In this document: positions 1-8,798 of the stretch, piece after piece
Numbering within the stretch: position 1 is the stretch's first letter
Layout: every line of letters starts with the position of its first letter
Assembly: GCA_030272585.1 (NCBI GenBank)
Contig: BSYQ01000012.1
Span: 3,100,001-3,164,000 of the forward strand
Direction of reading: 5' to 3'
Length of the DNA: 64,000 nt
From: Bryopsis sp. KO-2023
Taxonomy: Eukaryota; Chlorophyta; Ulvophyceae; Bryopsidales; Bryopsidaceae
Notes under the pieces: model-generated
What the model saw: the letters and a program-made list of their open reading frames with translations, nothing else
Database searches by the model: none
Told to the model about the DNA's origin: nothing
Made by a program: the position numbers and the translations under genes

Positions 1-196
1 TGAGTGGATGTGGATGAAAGAACGAAATGGTACACTGCTCTGGTGGAGGATATCGAGTTTTCAGGAAGCAGTATTGGGATCAGGATCAGGACTCAGTGGA
101 TCAGTGACTCAGTGGATGATGATGAACGGTTTCCGGACTCAGTGAAATGTAAAACCGTTTGTGGATGATGTTCACCCCGAGGGAGACTACGGAAAA

Positions 197-410
197 CTGG
201 AACAGATCCAGGTTGCATGTTGAAAAACTGCTTGTTAAAAAAAGGAAAAACCAAGACTGACCCCTCCACAAAAACCCCTGCCAAACCATGGAATCTGGAA
301 CAGATCCAGGTTGCATGTTAAAAAACTGCCTGTTAAAAAACGGAAAAACCAAGACTGAACCCTCCACAAAAACCCCTGCCAAACCATGGAATCTGGAACA
401 GATCCAATTT
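197..410. repeat. 98-bp tandem repeat, about 2.2 copies
   Basis: Units begin CTGGAACAGATCCA at 197, 295 and 393, a period of 98 bp. The third unit breaks off after about 15 bases. It lies just downstream of the hAT transposase stop codon, so it is probably a subterminal repeat of that transposon. Nothing else recognisable was found in 1-462. Confidence 0.85.
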
Positions 411-462
411 GCATCAGAAACAGATTCAGATCCAGGTTGCAGAAAAAAAGAAGGGAACCACA

Positions 463-3400
463 CTAAATCATATCCAGATTGTCCCGTATCAGTGTCAGAT
501 CCCGCACCTTGGAAACCTGAATCCGCCTCCTGCGCTTATTCAACTGATGCCCGTTAATACTGAACATCCGTTCCACAGATGCACTGGACGCTGGTATGCA
601 CAAATACTCGGCTGCCAGAACTGCTACAGCTGGGTACAGAGCCTGATTTAACCGCCACCACTCCAGACCTGAAGTCAGTACAGATGTGAGGGGGGTTGCC
701 CTCACTGCACAGTACCGTTCCCACTCATCTGTTCCTGAATCGGTTGGATCCCCTGATGGATGGACAACTGTGAGCCAGTCATACGTGGAATGCACCGGGC
801 TTTTTTCTGGTCCTCTGAAGGTGCCGCATGCATCTGCTCCTGCCTCCTGATCCGGTCTCTCTTTGATGCACATTATGAGCTTGTTGCACTCCTCTAGCAC
901 ATCATTCACCCACAGATCGCACCGAGACCACCGAGATTTGAATTCATGGAACTGGTCCGATCCCCACAGATACCGAGTGATAACAGGATCATCCAATCGC
1001 AAACGTGACGGATCCAGTTGTTGCATGCATCCGACGGCCAGGAGCCAGTTTGGATCATCGAATTCCTCATCCATATTGCTTCTGAGCTGCTTTCTGAACT
1101 GATCCAAGTCCTGACAGGGTAAATCCATTTTGTCGATGATGTCACTGACCCGGGCCATGACCATCAGAACCAGCGAACAGGTGACCGTTTTTTCAGCCTC
1201 CATGCGCTTGGTAGCTTCCTTGTATGGCTGTAAGATCGAATGCAGGTGCCGGAGTTGTATCCATTCCAATTCTGTCAACCGATCCTCTTCAGACATGGTC
1301 TGCAGCATTTTACGCATATCCTCCTTCAGGATCAGGAACCGATGCAGCATGTACCACACAGAGTGTTATAGGCCCTTAGGCCGTCGAAACACAGACGCTT
1401 CCCCTTTGGGGAAGCACAGGTTCACTAGGAAGATAATTTTGACAGGAGGGCCCCCTGCCCTATAAACCCTGTCGTACATCCTACATCGTACTACAAACCC
1501 GAGTGATTTTTGGAATCTTCGCCACCACTTTCGCCAGGACGACGAACGACGACGCGACAACGTCGTTCGCGTTTGCTATGGGGTGCTCGCCCTTGTCGTT
1601 ACCCCTCCCAAGCGTCGCCTTAGCGATCGCTTTCGTTTTCGATTTCTGTAGGTTACCCTAATTAGGGATTAACCTCGCCTGGGGGGTCGACCTCCTTTGT
1701 GGTCGCGCCTGGTTTCGCCCTGCTCCGAAACCAAATGTTATAGGCCCTTAGGCCGTCGAAACACAGACGCTTCCCCTTTGGGGAAGCACAGGTTCACTAG
1801 GAAGATAATTTTGACAGGAGGGCCCCCTGCCCTATAAACCCTGTCGTACATCCTACATCGTACTACAAACCCGAGTGACACTAACACAGAGTTCCACCTG
1901 GTTTCAACGGGCAGGGTCAATCTCAGGATCCGCTGCGATCTCCTGACTGGTCCAGGGCAGTCTTCTGTTTCCTCCATCAACCAGTCATCATCAGGACATT
2001 CCTCCTCATCAGAGGAGTACATGGGGAAGGGCCCCTCCTCCTCAGCCTGGTTCTGATCCTGATTCTGGTCGGAGGTGCCAGCCTGACTTCGATTCTGACT
2101 CTGGTTCTGACTGCCAACCTGGTTCCGGCTGGCCTGGCTCTGCATATCCGCATCCGCTGCAGCCCGGTCCCGGTCATAATCTTCCTTGTATATGCGCGCT
2201 TCTTGGATTGTCTTGAAACTTTCCCACAGGTTGGCAGATCCCATGACACGGACACAGATCTGACGGACCTTCTTGATCAGGAATTCCAACGGCTCAGGTG
2301 CCTGGTTCAGGGCTTTTCTGACTCCGAGATTGATCCGGTGAGTGCAGCATCCGTGCCAGTCGTATTCACCTTTGCGTTCACAGGCCGCACCCATTCTTGA
2401 TTCATGATCTGTGACAATGCTTGCCCGGTAATCGCCCAGGTTGTACCGATCCCGAATTTCTGCCATTTTTTTTTTGATGTCCTCAGCATCACAATTTCCC
2501 TTCAGGTCCCAGGTTCCCAAGCTGATCCGCTTCAGTTCAAACAGATCCTGTTCAGCGTCCCGGTGGATATAAACAGCTCCCATGGCAAACCAGTGCTTCG
2601 GTTCCTGCGACCAGCCATCTGCAACGAAGCAGGGTCTGAATTTTCCGAGGTCCTCTTCTCGGATCCTTTTGCTGAGCCGTTTCGCTGAAAGCCCAACGTT
2701 GGTGGAGATGGTCTTTGCACTCAGACAAGGTGCAGATGCATTAAGGGAGGAGCACATGGCTCTGAAATGTTTGTCCTCCACACACCTGAAAGCTGCACCG
2801 GTGCTGACCACGAATTTCATGACATGATCCCGGAAGTTTTTGTACTCTTTGGTCAGGCAGCCCCATCTAGACACGAAAGGCAACGTTCTCTGGTTTCCGA
2901 ACGAAACGATCCGTTCCCCCCCCTGCTCCTGATGATGTCCCACAAATCCGTTGTGGACAGCGATCTGCATCTGCTCCGGGGTGGTGAGACCATGCCTCTT
3001 AGCATGGGTCAACAACGAGGTGCGGCCTCCCTTGCTGTAGACCAACTGACTCCTGCATATCCTACAGGTCACTACTTTCCTGTTCCATTCATCCACAAAT
3101 CGCTCCATTTCTCCTGCACTGTTCTGTACATACATGGAGTCCACCCAAGTGTGGATTCCGGTCCGTTTCTGGTTCTGTGCCTGCGTCCGAGCTGATGTTT
3201 GGAATGTGAGATCCACTACAAGACAACCAGCATGAGGCCCAAGGCCATATCTTCTGAAGCATATCAAAGCCCACAGGTGACATGTCCCTACCTGGAGGCA
3301 GATGCAAGGAAACACCAACACCCCAAGAGTGCCCCACCAAGACAATCACATCTGATGAGTTCACTGCACAGCAAATTTGCCACACTCACCGGTTTCTGTT

Positions 3401-3636
3401 CCAGATCGTGTTCCTGCTCCTCCTGTTTCCGTTCCAGTTCCAGATCCTCTTCCCCCTCCGCGTGCAACCCCCTTTGGGTTCACAGAATCAGAGCTCCAGC
3501 GGTGTGGCGTCGGCTGAACTGCGTTCGGTTCGCCTCGCAAGTCATCCCCGGACAGCTCGACGGGAGGTAAGATACGGTGCAGCGCTCGCGGTTGCGCTCG
3601 CGGTTTCGTCTTTCTCCTGTTGCCTCTCATGTTCAC
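463..3636 (-). pseudogene. hAT transposase, split by a TRIM insertion
   Basis: Exon 1 (3,636-3,390) encodes a basic Gly/Thr-rich N-terminus and ends at a strong donor (G|GTGAGT). Exon 2 resumes at 3,191 (after CATCAG) or 3,215 (after TTGTAG), both in frame. Exon 2 carries a BED-type finger (CxxC at VTCRICRSQL, then HAKRH), DGWS, a TDHES region and a CTHRINLG motif, and reaches TRWNSV. There the 523-bp TRIM intervenes. The rest (1,358-463) begins WYMLHRF and ends with the hAT dimerisation domain (SSASVERMFS). The frame is continuous across the TRIM if one copy of the 5-bp duplication is kept, so the gene was probably intact until that insertion. No other stop or frameshift was noticed. Its normal role would be cut-and-paste transposition. 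Confidence 0.85.
1364..1886 (-). mobile_element. TRIM (terminal-repeat retrotransposon in miniature)
   Basis: Two direct repeats, 1,364-1,506 and 1,736-1,878, are identical over 143 bp. They flank about 230 bp without coding capacity. Outer ends are TGTTA (1,364) and TAACA (1,882-1,886), and a 5-bp duplication CAGAG flanks both sides (1,359-1,363; 1,887-1,891). Two bases inside the right repeat, on the minus strand, is TGGTTTCGGAGC (1,722-1,733), the same primer-binding site used by larger elements here. This makes the right repeat the 5' LTR. The internal copy of the left repeat lacks the last 8 bases seen in the right one (1,879-1,886). Size and layout match TRIM elements, which are mobilised by other retrotransposons. 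Confidence 0.88.
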
Positions 3637-3660
3637 GGAAACACGGATAATCCGACGCCA

Positions 3661-4023
3661 CGGGCTTTGATGTGGTGCCGATCAGGGGAATCGGTAGCCG
3701 GACCAGCGATTTGATCGTTGTCGAGTGATAATGCGTCGCCGATCATGATCGGCGACGCGCCGATCAGATCGGTCAATTTCCGATCTGATCGGAAACCGCC
3801 GATCCCGATCCCGATCCGATCTGGTTTCCGAGGCAGAACTGGGTGATCGGCCGATTTTGATCGGAAAAGTCGGACCGTTTTTTTTTGATCGGTCCGATTT
3901 TGATCGGCGATCGGTCTGATCGGACCGATCTTATCGGTGATCGGCTTGATCGGAAACTGCAGGGACCGATCTTGATCGGAGATCGGTTTGATCGATGACC
4001 GACATGTCGGCATCGGATCCCTA
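3661..4023. repeat. GATCGG-rich hAT subterminal region
   Basis: I counted about 23 copies of GATCGG or its complement CCGATC in roughly 360 bp, in both orientations and irregularly spaced. The region lies between the transposase start and the terminal TAGGGATCC. Clustered short motifs next to the terminal repeat are typical transposase binding sites of Ac-like hAT elements; binding here is inferred. The A1 pol reading frame runs accidentally through this tract to 3,633. Confidence 0.75.
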
Positions 4024-6035
4024 GTATGGTCCCTGATGATCTGCACTTTGTTCTGCAACACCTGTATACCTGCAGCACTCACTTCATGTCCCAAAAACTC
4101 CACCTGCATCTTGCAGATGTCACATTTAGTAGCTGAAGCATACAGTTTCTGTTCCCTCAGTCTCTGCAGCACTTTCTGCAAGTGAACCTTGTGTTCAGCC
4201 CAATTCCTGCTGTAAACCAAAATGTCATCCAGATAAACTATGCAGAAAATATCCAAGAAATCATGAAGAACATGGTTCATGGTGTTCATAAAGGTGGCAG
4301 GGGCATTTGTCAGCCCAAAAGGAAGAACCACATATTCAAAAAGCCCATATCTAGTGCGGAAGGCCGCCTTTTCTGAATCTGCAGGGTCCAACCGCACTTG
4401 ATGATAACCTGAGCAGAGATCTATTTTACTGAAACAACGAGCTCCCTGAATCTGATCTAGCAACTCCTCAATCCTTGGAATAGGATACCTGTTTTTCACT
4501 GTCAGTTTATTCAGTGCCCTGAAATCGACACACATTCTCAACTTCCCATTTTTCTTTGGAACGAATAAAACTGGTGATCCCCAGGGTGACTTGCTAGGTC
4601 TGATAAAACCCTGTTTCAGCAACTCTGCCAACTGCTTTTTCAGTTCTTCTCTTTCTGCAAAACTAGCCCTGTAAAGTCCCTTCTTTACCGGCTCTGCCCC
4701 GTCCACAAGTTCTATCTTGTGGTTAACACCTCTGTCAGGAGGTAACTCCTGAGGCAGTTCTTCTTTGAACAAATCCTGAAACTCTTTTCTGATTTCTTTT
4801 TCCAACTGCAAAGCTTCTCTTTCTTCCTCTGAGACTGTATCTGCAAAACTTCCTTTTACTGCTTCAGTACTTTCTAACCCATTTATTGCATGCTCAACAT
4901 CCACTTCTTTCAAATGAAGTAAATATATAGGTCTGCCCTTGCGAGCAACCTGTGCGAACTCTGTTGCAGACATCAGATCCAATTCTGCTGTACTGCAATC
5001 TTCTACTCTACCAGTCTGCATTCTAAGATTGACTGCTCCCTGAGGTGTCTGCAAAACCAACAACTTCTTTTGCCAATCTATGACAGGGTTGTGTTTGCTT
5101 AACCAAGACATTCCTAACACCAGGTCGTACCTCCCTAGTGTTATGGCATACATCTTTTCCTCTGACACAAACTTGCCCATTTTGACACTGGCCTGCAGTT
5201 CTTTTTCTACCTTTTCTGAGGTTTTACCATCTGCTAACTGCACCTCAGTCAGAACCTCAGCAGCTTCTGTCTGAATGCCATTTTCAAGCAACCAATCTTT
5301 TGAAACAAAATTGTCAGTTGCTCCACTATCTATCAATATTCGAGAAAAACAACCTGCCACAAAACCTGTGGTCTTCAACATTCCCTGAGTCCCCCCATGG
5401 ACTCCTCTCAACTTCAAAAGTGGGGGTTCATCTAAGCTATGTCCTTGAAAGCAAACTTCATTAGGTCTGCCCAGCCCAGATTCCTCTCTCACTGAAAACG
5501 AGTCTGCAGTGTCTGCCCTCAGATCACTGTCAGCACTCACATGCACAGAAAACTCATGCAGGTCAGGTGTGGCCCCGCCTGGCCCTGCACCTCCTGCCTC
5601 TGGGACCTGAGAGGTGGTGGTTCCACTCGACCGACCAGCCTCCTCATTCCCGGAAACCTCCTTCAAAATTCCTGCAGATGCTACTGCCCCTGCAGCAGCA
5701 CCCACTAATTCATCCACTGACCTACTCGCAGGAGACTCTGCCTCCAGCAGAGTACCCGCCAATTCATCCACTGACCTACTTGCAGGAGACTCTGCCTCCA
5801 ACAGAGTACCCGCCAATTCATCCACTGACCTACTTGCAGGAGACTCTGCCTCCAGCAGAGTACCCGCCAATTCAACGTTTTCCAAACGACCGACCTTCCC
5901 TTTCGGTGTGGCTTCACAAGGCACACCACCTGCCGGGTTCTGCTTCCCTGAAACAGATGCTACCCTCCCCATGGTAGCCTCCTTGTGTGGGTGGCTACGC
6001 CGGCCCTCCCACACTCCTCTTCTGTCCTCCTTCAC
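4024..6035 (-). pseudogene. A1 pol, 5' part (protease and RT), truncated by the hAT
   Basis: The ORF begins at M 6,035. It holds a Thr/Ser/Ala/Gly-rich spacer with an 18-residue tandem repeat, an aspartic protease (LIDSGATDNF, about residue 234) and a reverse transcriptase (FVPKKNGKLRM; catalytic YLDD near residue 602; WGSPVLFVPKK). Homology to A2 pol ends at VQIIRD, exactly where hAT sequence starts. The open frame beyond that, to 3,633, is an accident of the GATCGG repeats and not gypsy protein. RNase H, integrase and chromodomain are missing from the window. The start lies 41 bp after the gag stop in another frame, so how it is translated is unclear. Confidence 0.85.
5706..5880 (-). repeat. 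54-bp in-frame tandem repeat in A1 pol spacer
   Basis: Three near-identical 54-bp units each encode 18 residues (LAGTLLEAESPASRSVDE), ahead of the protease domain. The A2 copy of this family lacks the repeat and has unrelated spacer sequence there, so the spacer evolves fast. Confidence 0.85.
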
Positions 6036-6076
6036 CTTTTCATTCCGGCCAAGGGACTCTCCAGCCCTTGACCTCT

Positions 6077-7270
6077 TTAGTTTTCCGAGCAGTCAGCAGC
6101 GAAGTGGCCTTTCTTGCCACATCTGTAACAATCAACATGTGCTGCTGATCTGCCCATATCCATTCTGCTCCTCCTGTCTGAGGAACCCTCTCCAGTTCCT
6201 GCTCGTCTCTGCCTCTGGTGTCTGCGAGGACTGCCACTGCGTCCTCTGCTTTTACTGCGACTGAAACTGCGATCACCACCGCGACTGCCGCTGCGACCTC
6301 TACTGCCGCTGCGACCTTCCCTGACATCAAACCCCACGCGGTTACGCTGGAGGCCATCAACCTCCATGCGATCACCTAAGTGTGGTGCCTGACGCTGCGG
6401 GTGGTACCTGTCGCGTTCGGTGTTATACCTTCCTCGACTGCTACTGCGACCTCTGCTCTGGGATCTGCCTCTGCTGAACGACCTGCCACGACTCTTCGAT
6501 CTGTCCCTGCGCGACCTTGCACGTCTGCTGCTGGGACTGCGATCTCTGTGGTAGTTATCAAGAGGACCTTCCCAAGTAGCCGCCAGCGCAATCGCTCTTT
6601 CGAGGGTGTTGGGATCTTCCATCTCAACCTTCGTCCGCAGACGCTCATGCAGTCCCTCCATGAACCTGAAGAGCTTTTCCCCAGGATTGCTGTCATGAAT
6701 CTGCAGTGTGAGCCTGCGAAACTTGTGTACATACTCAGCAACCGAAAGTCGCCCCTGACGCAACCGAGACCATTCTCTCCTGAAGTCACGGTTCTCGTTC
6801 ACCTTGCCAAACTCCTGTCTCAGCTGTTCAACCAAAACAACAAGTGTCTGAGGCAGTTCTTGGTGGCCTGCAAGAGCAGCCTCATATCTGCCTCTCCACC
6901 AAGTTCCTGCAGCTCCCCTGAGTGATCCTGCAGCCACTAGAACCTGCTGCTCTACATCCCTTGTGCCTGTCACATCAAAATATGTCTGTAACTGCACCTG
7001 CCACTCATTCAGTGGGATATCACCAGGGTCACCATACCAAGCATCTGGTGTCTTTGCTCTGGCCTTGCCCAGTGCTGCTGGAGCCTGTGGCTGAGGCAAC
7101 CTTTCTGCCACAGCCTGCTGCACAACATCATTCATCTGATGGTTGACATTTGCAGCAACATTCCTCAGGTGAAGGACTTCATTCTGCAGATCTGTTATCA
7201 TCTGCCTCATTGCCTGCAGATCGAAAGGATCTGGGGCTGGTACCCCCATCTGCTCCTCCCCGCCTGACAT
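6077..7270 (-). CDS. A1 gag polyprotein
   Basis: 397 residues. Residues 15-60 are probably helical. A retrotransposon gag domain spans roughly 85-240 (WWRGRYEAAL; FRREWSRLRQGRLSVAEYVHKFRRL). It is followed by a long Arg/Ser region with RS and SRGR repeats, and a CCHC knuckle near the C-terminus (CYRCGKKGHFAADC). Gag packages the element's RNA into virus-like particles; the RS-rich stretch and knuckle are the likely RNA-binding parts. The start at 7,270 overlaps the preceding small ORF by about 90 bp in another frame. Pol starts 41 bp downstream. The ORF is intact although the element around it is broken. Confidence 0.88.
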   Translation of the reverse strand: MSGGEEQMGVPAPDPFDLQAMRQMITDLQNEVLHLRNVAANVNHQMNDVVQQAVAERLPQPQAPAALGKARAKTPDAWYGDPGDIPLNEWQVQLQTYFDVTGTRDVEQQVLVAAGSLRGAAGTWWRGRYEAALAGHQELPQTLVVLVEQLRQEFGKVNENRDFRREWSRLRQGRLSVAEYVHKFRRLTLQIHDSNPGEKLFRFMEGLHERLRTKVEMEDPNTLERAIALAATWEGPLDNYHRDRSPSSRRARSRRDRSKSRGRSFSRGRSQSRGRSSSRGRYNTERDRYHPQRQAPHLGDRMEVDGLQRNRVGFDVREGRSGSRGRSGSRGGDRSFSRSKSRGRSGSPRRHQRQRRAGTGEGSSDRRSRMDMGRSAAHVDCYRCGKKGHFAADCSEN

Positions 7271-7724
7271 TCCTTCTGCGTCTCAGCTCGTTCTGCTCAC
7301 GCCTCTGCTCGTTCTGCTCACGCCTCTCCTGCGTTGCCCTCTGCAATCTGTAGATAGGACACTGAGGATCAGAACAGTCGTAGTATCTGATGACGTTACC
7401 ACTGCGTTCTGCCTTTCTGTGGCCGTGAGGAGGCGCTCTGAGAGGAGGTGGTGGCACCACTGCCAACGGGTGTCTCACTGGACCCAGAACCTCCACCGGT
7501 CTGGGTAACCTGTAAGGAGCTGGAACCCAGTCCCCTGCGAAAGTAAACAGATCAGGTGGCAGGTTTCCCTGAAACTCTGCCTCACCCTGAATCACAGTTT
7601 CCTCGTCTGTTTCTGCCTCACTTTCACTACTCCTCACTGCTACAGGTCTACCAAAACTCATACAACAACCAGAGTCAGAAGATCTCTTTTTACAGGTTGC
7701 TAGTTCTGATCCTTTCCTTCTCAA
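7179..7724 (-). CDS. A1 extra ORF 0b, upstream of gag (unknown function)
   Basis: 181 residues with no family I recognise. Near residue 110 it has VIRYYDCSDPQCPIYRLQ, with two cysteines four residues apart, followed by an Arg/Glu/Gln-rich stretch (RREQNE repeats) that is probably helical, and a basic tail. The C-x4-C segment resembles one in ORF 0a just upstream (IYSVTCRNPNC), suggesting a duplicated small domain. It overlaps both ORF 0a and gag in different frames. It may be the second half of one protein with ORF 0a after a frameshift, or a separate accessory protein. Many Ty3 elements have nothing here. Confidence 0.5.
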   Translation of the reverse strand: MRRKGSELATCKKRSSDSGCCMSFGRPVAVRSSESEAETDEETVIQGEAEFQGNLPPDLFTFAGDWVPAPYRLPRPVEVLGPVRHPLAVVPPPPLRAPPHGHRKAERSGNVIRYYDCSDPQCPIYRLQRATQERREQNEQRREQNELRRRRNVRRGGADGGTSPRSFRSAGNEADDNRSAE

Positions 7725-8013
7725 GCCACTCTAACAACAGAAGACAGTTCGGATTCCTACAAGTAACAGAGTATATCCAAGTACCCTGCCGAAACACCCA
7801 ATAATGATCGTGCGAAGGAGCCAAAACTGAACTCCCCTCCACCTGACTCAGTGGTTCCTGCACCCTGTTTTCCCTGATAGGTCCTGCTCTGAAAACAAAG
7901 GCAGGTAAAGTCCGAGTCTGATCTGGCTGGTTCTCACTAGGAAACCCGTCAGACGACACTTCCTCTTCGTCGGAACTAACAACTGTAAAACCTGAGCCCA
8001 CACTGCTCATCAA
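7690..8013 (-). CDS. A1 extra ORF 0a, upstream of gag (unknown function)
   Basis: 107 residues, first ORF after the leader. The N-terminus is acidic and Ser-rich (SSDEEEVSSDG); the C-terminal third has YWVFRQGTWIYSVTCRNPNC with a C-x4-C pair, followed by Leu-rich sequence. The following ORF overlaps it by 35 bp in another frame and repeats a similar C-x4-C segment. No known family recognised. It could be fused with ORF 0b in an intact copy. Confidence 0.45.
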   Translation of the reverse strand: MMSSVGSGFTVVSSDEEEVSSDGFPSENQPDQTRTLPAFVFRAGPIRENRVQEPLSQVEGSSVLAPSHDHYWVFRQGTWIYSVTCRNPNCLLLLEWLEKERIRTSNL

Positions 8014-8448
8014 CTGCCAACCCTAGTTTCGCTACGCAAACTCTAACACTTCAGGCCGCGCAAATCTGCGTCTGTGCCCCCTTGCTGCTGCGCAAAACCT
8101 GCGCCTGCAAAACTCTACCACTCAAGGCTGCGCAAATCTGCGTCTGTGCCCGCACTGAACTGTGCCCCTTACTGCTGCGCAAAACCTGCGCCTGACAACG
8201 TTCTGTGCTAGGCAACGCCTGCAAACTCTACTATAACCTTGCGTACAAAACGACCTCTGTGCAGCACTGCGCCTACACAAAACTGTGCGAAAACTGCGCC
8301 AACTATGCCTGCACTCAGCGCTACCCTGCGCCCTGATCGATTCTGCAAAAACCTTGCGCCTGAAAACTCTGCGCCTGCTGCTTCACCAGAACTCTCTACC
8401 TCTCCCAAGATCACTTGTGATCTTGCCACAAGAATGCTCCGAAACCAA
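8014..8448 (-). other. A1 leader with primer-binding site and TGCGC repeats
   Basis: The minus strand holds the primer-binding site TGGTTTCGGAGC (8,436-8,447), one base inside the LTR. The rest is a noncoding leader with imperfect direct repeats of CTGCGCAAATCTGCGTCTGTGC (near 8,054 and 8,130) and of CTGCGCAAAACCTGCGCCTG (near 8,088 and 8,175). A packaging signal would be expected here, but none can be named. Confidence 0.6.
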
Positions 8449-8798
8449 TGCAACGGCTGCGACTCTGCAAGTCTGCCAGCCAAGCTGAAGGTGAAACAAA
8501 GGAAGACCAAGGTGCAAAGCACTCCAAACAAGGTTAAAAGCTAGGTTAAAACCAAGTGTATCAATACCCTAGAGGCGCTGCCCAAATACCCTGCTGCAGC
8601 ACCTCTGACAAGACCTGATCCCCTGATCAGACAACTACTGAGCTGACACAGTGAACCCATCACTGTATCAGGTCAGATCACAGAATGTTCTGAGCTGCCA
8701 GTTCAGCAGGGACACCTGCTGAGCTGCCAGCTCGCCAACCTACAGTCAGATCTCCTGATTCAGGGCCCAGCAGGCTCTGAATCAGGCGATTCACTACA
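8449..8798 (-). repeat. A1 5' LTR
   Basis: On the minus strand it begins TGTAGTGAATC at 8,798 and ends GTTGCA at 8,449, directly before the primer-binding site. It shares an ordered stretch (GAGGTGC, GGGTATTTGGGCAGC) and its 3' end (GGCTGGCAGACT, GAGTCGCAG) with the A2 3' LTR at 34,163-34,611, confirming family membership. The partner 3' LTR is off-window. Confidence 0.75.

Larger units (their letters stand above)
1..4023 (-). mobile_element. Ac-like hAT DNA transposon (one end off-window)
   Basis: The element is read on the minus strand. Its visible end is at 4,023, where the minus strand starts TAGGGATCCG, close to the (T/C)AGGGATGAAA end known for Ac/Ds. It interrupts the pol gene of Ty3 element A1 right after the reverse-transcriptase region. 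The 8 bases at 4,024-4,031 (GTATGGTC) are the candidate target duplication, but the other end lies before position 1, so this cannot be confirmed. The body holds a spliced hAT transposase (463-3,636), itself split by a TRIM. Positions 3,661-4,023 are dense in GATCGG/CCGATC, as in hAT subterminal binding regions. Class assignment is firm from the transposase; the exact terminus is inferred. Confidence 0.8.
4024..8798 (-). mobile_element. Ty3/gypsy element A1 (5' half visible)
   Basis: Read on the minus strand, the order is 5' LTR (8,798-8,449), primer-binding site (8,447-8,436), leader, two small ORFs (8,013-7,179), gag (7,270-6,077) and pol (6,035 onward). The hAT element interrupts it after the reverse transcriptase. 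The integrase half and 3' LTR must lie before position 1. Its protease-RT region is clearly the same family as A2 (8,799-34,611), but the spacer before the protease differs. It is inserted into the A2 pol ORF, whose frame stays open right up to 8,799. Confidence 0.85.

Noticed and set aside
3361..3636. Separate small protein gene on the minus strand
   Set aside because: A strong donor at its end and in-phase continuation at 3,191 or 3,215 make it exon 1 of the hAT transposase.
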